Positions 23,476-33,371 are shown, counted from the first letter of the stretch. The stretch: DNA of 64,000 nt from Enterococcus silesiacus (GCA_001465115.1 CP013614.1:1550001-1614000), one strand, 5' to 3'. Translations and numbers: made by a program. The notes: generated by a model not told the origin, from the sequence alone.

Positions 23476-25266
23476 TTAATCATTTTTAGCTCGTAACGAA
23501 GAAAGAATAGAGACAGTATCCACCACTTCTTGTAAAATCGCACCTAATAAGGCTGGAATAATCCCTGTGCTAGCGATCAACATCAAGATCGTACAAATCA
23601 GAATACCGATCAACACAGATTGTTTAGCGATTTTCATTGTGTCTTTAGAAATAGCCACTGCCGTACTAACTTTTTCTAAGTCATCTTTTAAGATCACAGC
23701 ATCAGCCGTCTCACTTGCTGCAGTAGCTCCGCGAGCCCCCATTGCGATTCCCACATCTGCAATTGCCAAAGAAGGTGCATCGTTTACTCCATCCCCGACC
23801 ATTATCACAGGACGATCAGCATTAACTATTTTCTTTAATACATTAATTTTGTCTTGAGGTAAGCACTCTGCATAGACTTCCGTGATGCCGACTTCTTTTG
23901 CGATATCATCGGCAACTTTTTGATGATCTCCAGTCAACATCAATAAGTGATTTACATGCAATGTTTGCAATTGATCCATTGTTTTCTTTGCTTCTGGACG
24001 AATGCTATCATTAAAAGTGATATAGCCTAGAAATTGTTCATCTTCGGAAACATATACAGCAGTTTGGTCCACTGTATCTTCAATTTTTTTTGGTGACACA
24101 AATGCTGGTTTCCCGACACGAACTACTTTTCCTTCAATCGTTGCTTTTACGCCGGATCCTGTTATTTCTTCTAATTCTGACACATTTTTCAAGCTTTGTG
24201 CTGATGAAAAATGAGCTACCAGAGAACGTGCCAATATATGGCTAGATTCTTGTTCAGCACTTGCCGCTAAAAGTTCTAACTGATCGGCTGAAAAACCATT
24301 AGCAGGAACAATCTTATCCACTGATAATTCTCCTTTAGTGATGGTTCCAGTCTTGTCAAAGGCAATTGATTTAGCACTCGCCATTTTTTCTAAAGTAGTT
24401 CCTGTCTTTACAACGATTCCATTTCGACTTGAACGGCTCATACCAGCAACTAAAGCAATCGGTGCCGCCAATATCAACGGACATGGGGAAGCTACAACTA
24501 AAACCTCAGCAAACCGGGTTGGGTCCTTTGAAATAAACCAAGCAACACCTGCAATGACATAAGCTGTAATTGTAAATGGCACCGCGTATCGATCAGCCAT
24601 CCGAACAAAACGGGCAGGCTGTGCTTCTGATTCTTTCACAAGCTTAACGATTGTTTGATACTGACTATTTGCCGCCGTTTTTTCAGCCCTCATCGTTAAC
24701 GAATTGTCACCATTGATCGAACCAGACATGACTAAATCGTCTACATTTTTATTGACAGGACGAGATTCACCAGTCAAAGATGATTCGTCAACAGTTGATG
24801 TACCACTAACGACACGACCATCGACTGGGATTATTTCTCCCGGTTTGACAACTAGCTGATCGCTAACAATAACTTTTTCCACCGCAATGTCGATCAGATT
24901 TCCCTCAACTAGCTGATGGGCTTTTTGCGGTGAATTATCAAGTAGTGATTTTAATTCTTTATTGGCTTTTTTAGCTGCATAATCTTCAAGCGAATCGCCA
25001 CCAGTCAACATAATCAAAATCATTAAACTCGCCCAGTATTCCCCGACAGCCAAGGTTGCAACGATTGCTGTGATTGCTAAAATATCAACACCGTATCTAC
25101 CTGATTTCAATGTTTTCACCATTTCTACCAACATCGACAACGCCATAACCGAACCAGTGATAATGATGATCCCGTAGGCAACAGCCGATTGATTAAAAAT
25201 AAATTCAAATAATAATGCTAAAATTCCTGTTATGACAGTAATCACCAATTTGATTAAATGCTTCAT
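23476..25266 (-). CDS. P1B-type metal-exporting ATPase with SPC motif (PfeT/FrvA-like)
   Basis: Metal-efflux ATPase of 596 residues without an N-terminal metal-binding domain. Transmembrane motif S260-P-C replaces the CPC of copper/cadmium pumps and marks the P1B-4 group. The phosphorylated Asp is D304 in [11 protein letters not shown], with TGES near 165 and [11 protein letters not shown] near 495. P1B-4 members such as Bacillus PfeT and Listeria FrvA export Fe(II). A Fur-like box lies 85 bp upstream of the start (25351-25369), which agrees with iron control. Cobalt or zinc cannot be excluded. Confidence 0.85.
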   Translation of the reverse strand: MKHLIKLVITVITGILALLFEFIFNQSAVAYGIIIITGSVMALSMLVEMVKTLKSGRYGVDILAITAIVATLAVGEYWASLMILIMLTGGDSLEDYAAKKANKELKSLLDNSPQKAHQLVEGNLIDIAVEKVIVSDQLVVKPGEIIPVDGRVVSGTSTVDESSLTGESRPVNKNVDDLVMSGSINGDNSLTMRAEKTAANSQYQTIVKLVKESEAQPARFVRMADRYAVPFTITAYVIAGVAWFISKDPTRFAEVLVVASPCPLILAAPIALVAGMSRSSRNGIVVKTGTTLEKMASAKSIAFDKTGTITKGELSVDKIVPANGFSADQLELLAASAEQESSHILARSLVAHFSSAQSLKNVSELEEITGSGVKATIEGKVVRVGKPAFVSPKKIEDTVDQTAVYVSEDEQFLGYITFNDSIRPEAKKTMDQLQTLHVNHLLMLTGDHQKVADDIAKEVGITEVYAECLPQDKINVLKKIVNADRPVIMVGDGVNDAPSLAIADVGIAMGARGATAASETADAVILKDDLEKVSTAVAISKDTMKIAKQSVLIGILICTILMLIASTGIIPALLGAILQEVVDTVSILSSLRAKND

Positions 25267-25350
25267 TTATACTCACTCCTTTTAAACACAGTGATCTCTT
25301 TCTTAAGACTACTCCTCGTGGAAGAAATAACAAAGCCAAAGCCCCTAAAT

Positions 25351-25369
25351 GAAAATGATTGTCATTCTT
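25351..25369 (-). promoter_or_regulatory. Fur/PerR-like operator upstream of the SPC ATPase
   Basis: GAAAATGATTGTCATTCTT matches 14 of 19 positions of the Fur consensus as I recall it, with an AATGA/TCATT dyad. It lies 82-103 bp before the ATPase start codon. PerR boxes are similar, so either regulator could bind. Confidence 0.6.
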
Positions 25370-25386
25370 TATACACAAAATAAGAC

Positions 25387-25425
25387 GAGGCTGGGACATA
25401 ACTCTACGAGTCACATTCCAGCCTC
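25387..25425 (-). terminator. terminator after the CtpE-like ATPase
   Basis: GAGGCTGG...CCAGCCTC arms with inner GACTC/GAGTT pairing. It is another member of the GGGACATAACTC hairpin family, here 39 bp after the stop codon. Confidence 0.7.
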
Positions 25426-25463
25426 AAGGAATCAAGATACTTTTGTCTAATAACTGTAATCAT

Positions 25464-27932
25464 TTAAATCACGCGCTTCTTCTTTTTGACTGTTCTATTT
25501 TCTTGTCTTTTTTCAACTTCATAGACTGCTCTTGTCATAAAGAGTGAGATATAGTTAAAGATAGAGCGACTACCTAGAATCAATGGTAGATAAAAGAAAA
25601 CATTTCGGGTAAACAATGACGTTAGCATAAAGAACTCACCGAAAAATAGGAAACAAACTAGAAAAGCGACTAGTAAAAGACCAATCATGATCTGTTTTTT
25701 TAAATCCAACGGTCGAGCTGCTCGAAGTAACACTTGAAATCCGACACAGCCTGTAAGTAACACGCACATTGTAGAGACTTCTTGATGCGATAGATCAAAC
25801 CAAATACCAGCAATTTGCAGCACTAAAATATTAAACACAACCGTTAAAGCACCAGGAACTGAAATTTTCAATATATTGGTTAAAAAATGACCCTTGATTC
25901 GTTGATAATTAGGCTCTAGCGCCAAAATAAAGGAAGGTATTCCGACTGTTAAGGTATTGATTGGTGTTAACTGCAACGGGGCAAAGGGATAGGGTAAGAA
26001 TAAAAAGATAAAGCTTACAGCCAAAATAGCTGAATAGATTGTTTTTACCATATACATTGAAGCAACACGCTCAATATTATTGATGACTCTACGCCCCTCA
26101 TTTAATACTTGAATCATTGAACTGAAATCAGAATTCAGCAAAACAACATCCGACACCGCACGGGCAGCATCACTGCCACTGGCCATGGCTACACTGACAT
26201 CCGCTTCTCTCAAGGAAAGAATATCGTTGACACCGTCACCCGTCATACAAGTCGTATGACCATTTTGTTTCAGTGCTTGGATCAACTCTCTTTTTTGGTA
26301 GGGAGTTACTCGGCCAAAAACAGTCGTATTTTCTACTAATTCATTAAAGTTTGCTGAATCAGAAATAGTGCTCATATCAACAAAATTTTCAGCACCATCT
26401 ATGCCGGCTTGTTTGGCGATTTGAGACACAGTTATGGGATTATCACCAGAAATAACTTTTAGGGTTACATCTTGTTTGGAAAAATAAGAAAAGGTATCCA
26501 CTGCATTTTCTCGAATCGTATCGGCAATAATGAAAATCCCAACCGTTTCTTTTTTTGAGGGTAATTCAGGACTTTTTAATTCTTCTGGAAAATGAACTAA
26601 AATCAGGACACGGTCTCCTTGCTCATTGTATGGCGCCAACTTTTCTTGTAAGTCTTCTGGAACTTTAGAATATATAAATTCAGGCGCCCCCATGACAAAT
26701 GAGCCTTTTTCTTCAAACGTCACCCCACTCCACTTTCGATCAGAAGAAAAAGGAATCACTTCTTTGACTTTCCAAGTAGATTGGGACAATGGAAACCTTG
26801 TTCTAAGAACTTTTGCTGTCGCATTTTGATCAGACAAGCCTAGCATCATTTCACCCATCGCACGTTCAACTTCACTTGCTGGAAAACCAGCTTGTGGAAT
26901 CAATTCTTTAAAAGTTAAAGTGCCGTCAGTGATCGTTCCAGTTTTATCTAAGCAAATCGTATCGACTCGAGCAAGCGTTTCAATACAAGACAGGCGTTGG
27001 ATCAATGTTTTTTTTCTAGCTAGGTTTGCTGCACCAACGGCAAATGCCACACTAGTCAATAACATTAGTCCTTCTGGAATCATACTAATCAAGGCACCAG
27101 AAACACCTAAAACTGTTTTAGGAAACGACTGTGTCGATTGGTATTGTGACCAAAACAATAGTAAACCAATTGGGACAATCGCAAACGTTAGTCCTTTTAT
27201 TAACAGATTCAGAGAATTCATTAATTCAGAGGTTGATTGCTTTTCTGTTTTTGCTTCTTTTGACAGCTTAGAAACAAAATTATCTTCTCCAACAGCAGAG
27301 ATTTTAACAAAGCCTAAGCCTGATGTGATAAAACTACCGCTCATGATTTTATCACCATTTTGCTTTGTGATTTTATCAGATTCTCCCGTTAGTAAAGACT
27401 CGTCAACCTCCATCCCATCAGCTTGCAGTACAATTCCATCAGATGGCACTTGATTGCCCAAGGTCAAGACTAAGACATCCCCTAAAACGATCTCATCTTG
27501 AAAAATCTTTACTAACCGCCCTTCTCGCAGTGCAGTAACTTCTGTTTTATTGACAATTGATAATTTATCGATCGTTTTTTTAGCATGTATTTCTTGAATC
27601 ACACCAATTGCTGTATTAATGATGATGATCCAAAAAAATAGTGCATTCTTCGGATATCCTACAGCAAAAACTGCAACTGCCAGAAATAAATTGATAAAAT
27701 TGAACAAAGTTAGTGAGTTATCTAGAATAATCTGTTTTGTTGTTCTAGACAAATCTTCTACTTCTTTGTTGTATTTTCCTTCTGCGTAAAGCTGTTCTAC
27801 CTCTCTATCAGATAAGCCAGTGATATTAGCTGGTATCCTAATATCATTATTATTTATCGTTTGTGCTTTTTCTTCAGATGAAAGAAACTCCTCATTATCG
27901 ATATCTCTTTTTTTCCTGAATAATTTTTTCAT
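25464..27932 (-). CDS. P-type cation-transporting ATPase, CtpE-like
   Basis: Large P-type ATPase of 822 residues. It contains the actuator motif TGES, the M4 motif PEGLMLL, phosphorylation site DKTGTITDGTL, and GDGVNDILSLREADVSVAM. It lacks heavy-metal domains. The PEGL motif and the overall layout fit the CtpE-type calcium exporters, but ion choice is inferred. The start was moved to the ATG at 27932, because the GTG at 27944 is part of the AAGGTGA ribosome site. The promoter region has a direct repeat of TCTACAATAA, possibly an operator. Confidence 0.85.
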   Translation of the reverse strand: MKKLFRKKRDIDNEEFLSSEEKAQTINNNDIRIPANITGLSDREVEQLYAEGKYNKEVEDLSRTTKQIILDNSLTLFNFINLFLAVAVFAVGYPKNALFFWIIIINTAIGVIQEIHAKKTIDKLSIVNKTEVTALREGRLVKIFQDEIVLGDVLVLTLGNQVPSDGIVLQADGMEVDESLLTGESDKITKQNGDKIMSGSFITSGLGFVKISAVGEDNFVSKLSKEAKTEKQSTSELMNSLNLLIKGLTFAIVPIGLLLFWSQYQSTQSFPKTVLGVSGALISMIPEGLMLLTSVAFAVGAANLARKKTLIQRLSCIETLARVDTICLDKTGTITDGTLTFKELIPQAGFPASEVERAMGEMMLGLSDQNATAKVLRTRFPLSQSTWKVKEVIPFSSDRKWSGVTFEEKGSFVMGAPEFIYSKVPEDLQEKLAPYNEQGDRVLILVHFPEELKSPELPSKKETVGIFIIADTIRENAVDTFSYFSKQDVTLKVISGDNPITVSQIAKQAGIDGAENFVDMSTISDSANFNELVENTTVFGRVTPYQKRELIQALKQNGHTTCMTGDGVNDILSLREADVSVAMASGSDAARAVSDVVLLNSDFSSMIQVLNEGRRVINNIERVASMYMVKTIYSAILAVSFIFLFLPYPFAPLQLTPINTLTVGIPSFILALEPNYQRIKGHFLTNILKISVPGALTVVFNILVLQIAGIWFDLSHQEVSTMCVLLTGCVGFQVLLRAARPLDLKKQIMIGLLLVAFLVCFLFFGEFFMLTSLFTRNVFFYLPLILGSRSIFNYISLFMTRAVYEVEKRQENRTVKKKKRVI

Positions 27933-28071
27933 ATTTTCATTCACCTTTTTCTTGCTATAGTTACGTTTATTGTAGAGTAATTCACCGATTATTGTAGATT
28001 ACTAGTTTAAGTTTACACTTTTTTTAACCATTTGAACAAAATGAAGGTATTTTAAATTGAAAATAGGTATA

Positions 28072-28097
28072 AAAAAAAGGCCATTTTTCTAGCCATT
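28072..28097 (-). terminator. weak terminator beyond the CRISPR array
   Basis: On the minus strand GGCTA, a GAAAAA loop and TGGCC are followed by eight T. It would end transcripts of the array, which read from the high-coordinate side. Confidence 0.5.
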
Positions 28098-28117
28098 CTT
28101 TTTGTTCATTTCGATTT

Positions 28118-29111
28118 ATTTAAGTCTAGTTACTTTAGATTGGAGCGAGAACTTTGTATTGATTCACATTTACCTGTTACTACGATATTTTGATCGTGTC
28201 TCACTCTAGATTAGAGTGAGACCGTTTATATTCACGTCCAAAGCTTCAGCGATCAAATTTCAATCCACTCACTCTAGATTAGAGTGAGACGGAGCAACGA
28301 CATCAAATCAAAAAGTAACACTTGTTATTTCAATCCACTCACTCTAGATTAGAGTGAGACGCTGCTAATCGATTAAACGATGGGCAGAAAAAAATTTCAA
28401 TCCACTCACTCTAGATTAGAGTGAGACTGACACAAACAAAGACACTAAAACACACCTATTATTTCAATCCACTCACTCTAGATTAGAGTGAGACAAAAAG
28501 GATACTTGATTGCATTTGGTAGAGAGAAATTTCAATCCACTCACTCTAGATTAGAGTGAGACAAGTAGAGTTGGCTCCAATGGTCGAGTGGGTACAATTT
28601 CAATCCACTCACTCTAGATTAGAGTGAAACCTGAACAAATGTTAGAGGATATAGAGCGGATTAAGATTTCAATCCACTCACTCTAGATTAGAGTGAGACA
28701 ATTTATGTTCAAGTAAAAACACAAGGTGATTATATTTCAATCCACTCACTCTAGATTAGAGTGAGACGTCATGGCAATGCTAAAACACCAAAGTATTTTA
28801 CTGCTATTTCAATCCACTCACTCTAGATTAGAGTGAGACGAGGAGGAATAAAAATGAGTAAACCATATACAACAATTTCAATCCACTCACTCTAGATTAG
28901 AGTGAGACGCGGAATTTATCAACTTAAAAAGAAAGATCTATATTTCAATCCACTCACTCTAGATTAGAGTGAGACTCACAAGAAGTTTGCGGAAAAACGG
29001 ACAGAAAAAATTTCAATCCACTCACTCTAGATTAGAGTGAGACTCGAATGTTAAACCAGTTGAGAGTGCGATTTCTGATTTCAATCCACTCACTCTAGAT
29101 TAGAGTGAGAC
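28118..29111 (-). CRISPR. type I-C-like CRISPR array, 14 repeats plus one decayed repeat
   Basis: Thirteen full 34-bp repeats run from 28257 to 29111, with one half-diverged copy at 28189-28222 and a decayed copy at 28118-28151 (25 of 34 positions match). On the minus strand the repeat starts GTCTCACTCT and ends GTGGATTGAAAT, the type I-C pattern, with a 9-bp stem and a 3-nt loop. Repeat 28597-28630 carries one G-to-A change. The 13 spacers are 33-38 bp: 34, 36, 33, 33, 34, 34, 35, 34, 38, 35, 33, 34 and 34 from left to right. The decayed repeats mark the low-coordinate side as the old end, so the leader is to the right. No cas gene lies in the window. Confidence 0.95.
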
Positions 29112-29280
29112 CGTGAAAAAACAAAAATAACAGTCAAAAACTTACTATATCTACTATTTCTTCACGTAAATCTATACAACCATTAAAATAAAATGAGAAA
29201 AACAGCTTAATTATGCTCTTTTTCGCTCTTTTTTTGGTGCGGATCTCCCAGTGTTTTTATGGGCACTTAGGGTCCGCACC
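29112..29280 (-). promoter_or_regulatory. putative CRISPR leader with conserved-looking hairpin
   Basis: About 120 bp of AT-rich sequence precede the first repeat in transcription order. Beyond it lies an inverted repeat, GGTGCGGA at 29236-29243 and TCCGCACC at 29273-29280, with inner CTCCCAGTG/CACTTAGGG. It lacks a T run on either strand, so it is not a terminator of nadE. From memory, hairpins with such ends lie between cas2 and the array in type I-C loci. Confidence 0.6.
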
Positions 29281-29314
29281 AAACGATCCCTTACCTTTTT
29301 GAACTTTTAAAGGC

Positions 29315-30142
29315 TTACTTCCAGAAGTCATCAAAAATGGAAATCGGCATATGGCGTTTATGTTGGGTCTTTTTATACCAACCTTCAATCGTTTCCTTTG
29401 CTGGTTCAGATACTTTTTTCCCTTCAACATAGTCATCGATATCATCATAGGTCACACCAAGCGCAACTTCATCTGCCAACAATGGTTTATCATCTTCTAA
29501 ATCAGCAGTTGGGATCTTTGTATACAATTCAGCAGGTGAGCCCAATTCTTTCAATAAGGCTTTTCCTTGACGCTTATTTAAGCGATATAACGGTAAAATA
29601 TCAGCACCACCGTCTCCATATTTTGTATAAAAACCAGTAATATTTTCAGCAGCGTGATCCGTTCCAATCACAGCGCCTGCTTTTGCTCCAGCAATCGCAT
29701 ATTGAACGATCATCCGTTGCCGTGCCTTCATATTGCCTTTATTGAAATTATTAATCGAAACACCAGACTCCTCAAGTGAAAGAACACCTGCATCGATAGC
29801 AGGTTTGATATTAACTCGTAAAGAAACATCCGGCTGAATAAAATCTAGGGCTTTTTTAGCATCCGCTTCATCCACCTGTTCACCGTAAGGCAAACGCACA
29901 GCAATAAACTGATACTCATCATCTTTCGTTTCCTGACGCATTTCCTCCATTGTTAGCTGAGCCAGTCGTCCAGCTAAAGTGGAATCCTGACCGCCACTAA
30001 TACCAAGTACAAAGGTTTTTAAAAATGGATATTTATATAAGTAATTTTTCATAAAATCAACACTTTTTCGAATTTCTTCTTGCGGATCGATTTGTGGTTT
30101 GACACCTAATTCTTCAATAATTGCCTGTTGCAGTGACTCCAT
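29315..30142 (-). CDS. nadE: NH3-dependent NAD synthetase
   Basis: Converts nicotinate adenine dinucleotide to NAD+ with ammonia and ATP. The 275 residues are the ammonia-dependent form without a glutaminase domain. The PP-loop is [17 protein letters not shown] (about 45-60), and [20 protein letters not shown] is the second conserved block. It follows pncB on the same strand, giving a nicotinate salvage pair. The 540-bp gap between them is filled with four structured repeat units that end 6 bp before the ribosome site. Confidence 0.96.
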   Translation of the reverse strand: MESLQQAIIEELGVKPQIDPQEEIRKSVDFMKNYLYKYPFLKTFVLGISGGQDSTLAGRLAQLTMEEMRQETKDDEYQFIAVRLPYGEQVDEADAKKALDFIQPDVSLRVNIKPAIDAGVLSLEESGVSINNFNKGNMKARQRMIVQYAIAGAKAGAVIGTDHAAENITGFYTKYGDGGADILPLYRLNKRQGKALLKELGSPAELYTKIPTADLEDDKPLLADEVALGVTYDDIDDYVEGKKVSEPAKETIEGWYKKTQHKRHMPISIFDDFWK

Positions 30143-30161
30143 ATAAAATCCCTCCTAATTT

Positions 30162-30680
30162 AAAAGCGGAACAAATCGGTTAATCCTGTAGAAAATTAGG
30201 AAATTGGTACTGAAACGTTCTTTGTTTCATTGCCAATTTATCTATTTTCCTAAGGATTGATTTGTGTAGCTAGATAATTTAAAAGCATAGCAGGCTCGGT
30301 CGGCTCTGACTGAAAAATAGGAAATTATGACTGAGGTGCTTTTTACCTCATTCATAATTTATCTTTTTTCCGAGAGACTAGCCCATGCAGCTAGATAACA
30401 TTAAAAGCATAGCAGACTCGTTTAACTCCGACTGGAAAATAGGAAAAATCGATTGTGGTGCTTTTTACCACAAACTATTTTTATCTTTTTCCCAAGGAAT
30501 TAGCCCGCGTAGCTAGATAACATACGGTAAAAACGTTCCGCTTCGCTTCACTGTGTTTCAAAACAAAAGCGGAACAAACCGGTTAATCCTGTAGAAAATT
30601 AGGAAATTGGTACTGAAACGATCTTTGTTTCATTGCCAATTTATCTATTTCCATAAGAATTGATTTGTTTAGTTAGGTAT
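30162..30680 (-). repeat. four tandem structured repeat units between pncB and nadE
   Basis: Units at about 30162-30278, 30281-30399, 30403-30521 and 30565-30680, read on the minus strand. They share TTATCTAGC at the start, the AGATAAA/TTTCCTA internal loop and GCTTTTAA at the end. Apical stems differ but always pair: TGAAAC/GTTTCA in the outer two, GAGG/CCTC in the second and TTGTGGT/ACCACAA in the third. Outer stems change too, for example ACAAATC with GATTTGT in the unit next to nadE. The array touches the pncB stop on one side and the nadE ribosome site on the other. Confidence 0.8.
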
Positions 30681-30682
30681 AT

Positions 30683-32155
30683 CTATTTGCCTTCACTTAA
30701 TGCTTTGACATCCACACGAACTTTTTCAAGTAAACGCATTTTATGATTCCAACACTCAGTTGATAGATCGACTGGGTATTTTTGCGGATTAAGATCACGT
30801 TTATACTCTTCCCAAAGTGAATCAAGATTTTCTTTTGCGTAGCTTTTGATTTCTTTTAAAGTTGGCATTTCATACACTCGTTTTCCTTCAACAAAAATAT
30901 CTTGTAACACCGCTCTAGCTTCAAAATCTCTGACTGTTTTATTGATAAATGTATGCACTGGATGGAACATATAAATCTCCTCTTGTTTGCGAGGATCTTC
31001 ATCCCACAGTGTCACATAATCACCTTCAGATTTCTTATCTGATTTACGTGTGATGCGCCATACTTGTTTTTTCCCAGGTGTTGTAACTTTTTCGGCATTG
31101 CTAGAAAGTTTGATGGTATCTTTCATCTGACCATCTTTATCTTCGATCGAAACTAATTTAAACACAGCCCCTAAAGCCGGTTGATCATAGGCCGTGATCA
31201 ATTTCGTTCCAACACCCCAAACGTCGATTTTAGCTTTTTGCATTTTTAAACTTAAAATCGTATTTTCGTCTAGGTCATTTGAGGCGTAGATTTTAGCTTC
31301 GGTGTATCCCGCTTCGTCTAATTGTTCACGCACTCGTTTTGAAATATACGCCATATCGCCACTATCAAGACGTACACCGAGGAAATTGATTTTATCGCCC
31401 ATTTCCTTCGCTACCCGGATTGCTCCTGGTACTCCAGATTTCAAGGTGTCATAGGTATCAACTAAAAAGACACAATCCTTATGCGTTTGTGCATATGCTG
31501 TAAAAGCATCATAATCATTTCCATATGACTGTACTAATGAATGTGCATGCGTTCCGCTAACTGGAATACCGAAAACTTTACCAGCTCGAACATTACTTGT
31601 CGCATCAGCTCCGCCAATGTATGCTGCCCGAGTGCCCCAAACAGCCGCATCCAATTCTTGGGCACGACGAGTTCCAAATTCCATCAAAGGATCATCTCCA
31701 ATGACAGATTTGATTCGTGCCGCTTTTGTTGCAATTAGGGTTTGGAAATTGACCATATTCAACAGAGCCGTTTCGATCAGCTGACATTGCGCTAAAGGAC
31801 CTTCTACCTGGATCAACGGTTCATTATTAAAAACTAAGTCCCCTTCTAAAGCAGAACGAACAGTACATTTAAATTCAAACTCTTTTAAGTAAGTCAAAAA
31901 ATCCTCTGGGTAGTTTTCTACTTCTCTCAGATAGGCAATATCCGTATCTGTAAATGTTAAATTCTCTAAATAATCGACCAACCGCTCTAAACCAGCAAAA
32001 ATAGCATAGCCATGATTAAAAGGCATCTCTCGAAAATAACATTCAAAAACAGAATGTAAATCGGCCCTTCCTAATTTCCAATACGTCTGCATCATGTTGA
32101 TTTGGTATAAATCCGTATGTAATGTTAAACTATCATCCTTGTATACTTTTTTCAT
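30683..32155 (-). CDS. pncB: nicotinate phosphoribosyltransferase
   Basis: Makes nicotinate mononucleotide from nicotinate and PRPP. At 490 residues it is the long Gram-positive form. MEFGTRRAQELDAAVWGTRAA and the GTHAHSLVQSYG block with the active-site His are present; GVRLDSGDMAY is the phosphoribosyl-binding part. It should supply the substrate for the adenylyltransferase acting before NadE. nadE is downstream on the same strand after a long, repeat-filled spacer. Confidence 0.95.
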   Translation of the reverse strand: MKKVYKDDSLTLHTDLYQINMMQTYWKLGRADLHSVFECYFREMPFNHGYAIFAGLERLVDYLENLTFTDTDIAYLREVENYPEDFLTYLKEFEFKCTVRSALEGDLVFNNEPLIQVEGPLAQCQLIETALLNMVNFQTLIATKAARIKSVIGDDPLMEFGTRRAQELDAAVWGTRAAYIGGADATSNVRAGKVFGIPVSGTHAHSLVQSYGNDYDAFTAYAQTHKDCVFLVDTYDTLKSGVPGAIRVAKEMGDKINFLGVRLDSGDMAYISKRVREQLDEAGYTEAKIYASNDLDENTILSLKMQKAKIDVWGVGTKLITAYDQPALGAVFKLVSIEDKDGQMKDTIKLSSNAEKVTTPGKKQVWRITRKSDKKSEGDYVTLWDEDPRKQEEIYMFHPVHTFINKTVRDFEARAVLQDIFVEGKRVYEMPTLKEIKSYAKENLDSLWEEYKRDLNPQKYPVDLSTECWNHKMRLLEKVRVDVKALSEGK

Positions 32156-32236
32156 CTCAATATGCCATCCTTTGTCTTTTCTAGAATTTTAATTTTTATT
32201 ATAACAAATAACTATTTTTTTAACTAAAAACTGGTT

Positions 32237-32647
32237 TTAAGATGCTTTTTTCTTGAAAATAAAAAATTTACTGAAAAAGTAATTCAATACAACTACTGCA
32301 ACTTGTGTTACCATTTTTGCCCAAAAATCGGAGATATGCATCACTTCTATCATTAAAACCATCAATGCCATGTCAACGACAAATGATAGTACTCGGTACC
32401 AGTAAAACAGCAACATCTCTCTAATAAAAGAGCCCATATCTTCATGATTGCTGGCAAATACAAAATATTTATTAGTAAAGAATGCAAACAATACTGATAA
32501 AAACCAACCGATTGCATTACTTATTTTATAGTCGATTCCTAATACATCCTTACAAACAAAGAAAATCACTATATTAACAATCGTTGTTGCCACACCAAAA
32601 ACTAAATAAGAAATCACTTCTTTATATTTATGAAATAATTCTTTCAA
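32237..32647 (-). CDS. GtrA family membrane protein
   Basis: A 136-residue protein with four membrane helices. It matches the GtrA pattern: YLVFGVATTIVNIVIFF at the N terminus, SNAIGWFLSVLFAFFTNKYFVF in the second helix, and a basic C-terminal KFFIFKKK. GtrA proteins help flip lipid-linked sugars for glycosylation of polysaccharides or teichoic acids. No glycosyltransferase lies next to it, so the pathway is unknown. It is a single gene between pncB and a small conserved gene. Confidence 0.87.
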   Translation of the reverse strand: MKELFHKYKEVISYLVFGVATTIVNIVIFFVCKDVLGIDYKISNAIGWFLSVLFAFFTNKYFVFASNHEDMGSFIREMLLFYWYRVLSFVVDMALMVLMIEVMHISDFWAKMVTQVAVVVLNYFFSKFFIFKKKAS

Positions 32648-32821
32648 CGTCCACGCTTCCCTTCGTTCCTTTTCCTATTTTATCAAATATAAGATAGAAA
32701 TCATACTGATTTTCTAGTTTCTCGTCATTGATTATTGAATCTCTTCCATGAGTTCCTAACAAAGCCGCTTATTATCGCTCAATCACTTGATTGTACTATC
32801 CTATTTTAAAAACTAAAAACC

Positions 32822-32854
32822 CTTGAAAAATTGATGATTCAACTTTTCCAAGGA
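32822..32854 (-). terminator. terminator after the 118-residue gene
   Basis: CCTTGGAAAAGTTGA and TCAATTTTTCAAGG pair, followed on the minus strand by GTTTTTAGTTTTT, 13 bp after the stop. Confidence 0.7.
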
Positions 32855-32866
32855 TTTTAATTATTT

Positions 32867-33223
32867 TTAAGACGGATCAACAGTCTTTTGAATCACAATA
32901 ATATCTTTTCTAGGAGCGCTAAAAGAATAGCCTTTTTGCTGCATTTCGTTTTTTACACCGATATTGACAGTTACTTCTTCTCGCGTCGTATTTAAAAGTT
33001 TTTTGATCACATAATCAACTTCTTTTTTGGTAATCTTCTTTTTAGTATTGATCATGATGATGTCGATTTTATCAAATGCATCAGCATAGACAATTTGAGT
33101 ACGGTCTAGTGCATATAATTTAAAAAATTTAATCGCTTTTGTACCAAAAACGAACTTCGTAATATTTGGATAAAAATATTCTAAGTCTAAATTCCTGTTG
33201 ATTGGTGTTTCGATTAATTTCAT
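32867..33223 (-). CDS. small conserved protein, possibly DUF1827
   Basis: A 118-residue soluble protein beginning MKLIETPINRNLDLEYF. A central strand-rich part (TQIVYADAFDKIDIIMINTKKKITKKEVDYVIKKLL, about 42-78) resembles what I remember of the DUF1827 family of lactic acid bacteria. No catalytic motif is visible. It has its own terminator and is divergent from the MerR-type gene at 33396. The family label is tentative. Confidence 0.6.
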   Translation of the reverse strand: MKLIETPINRNLDLEYFYPNITKFVFGTKAIKFFKLYALDRTQIVYADAFDKIDIIMINTKKKITKKEVDYVIKKLLNTTREEVTVNIGVKNEMQQKGYSFSAPRKDIIVIQKTVDPS

Positions 33224-33340
33224 TCTACCAGCTCCTTGTTTATTTAACTTTGCTCCTAATAGCTTTACATAAAAATTTTACTCTTTCATAGACACTTTGT
33301 AAATCAAAAAATAAAATTTATGTTATCCTATAAAAAAAGT

Positions 33341-33371
33341 CTTGACCTTAACGTTAAGTAAAGGTTTATGC
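33341..33371 (+). promoter_or_regulatory. MerR-type promoter and operator
   Basis: TTGACC (33341-33346) and TATGCT (33366-33371) are 19 bp apart, the overlong spacing typical of MerR-controlled promoters. The spacer contains a CTTAACGTTAAG palindrome. It lies 25 bp before the MerR family gene, which fits autoregulation. Confidence 0.7.

Noticed and set aside
29236..29280. hairpin after nadE as a terminator
   Set aside because: No T run follows on either strand; it is better explained as part of the CRISPR leader.
29112..30142. search for cas genes beside the array
   Set aside because: All frames on the leader side give only nadE; on the other side lies a P-type ATPase. No cas1, cas2 or cas3 signature was seen anywhere in the window.
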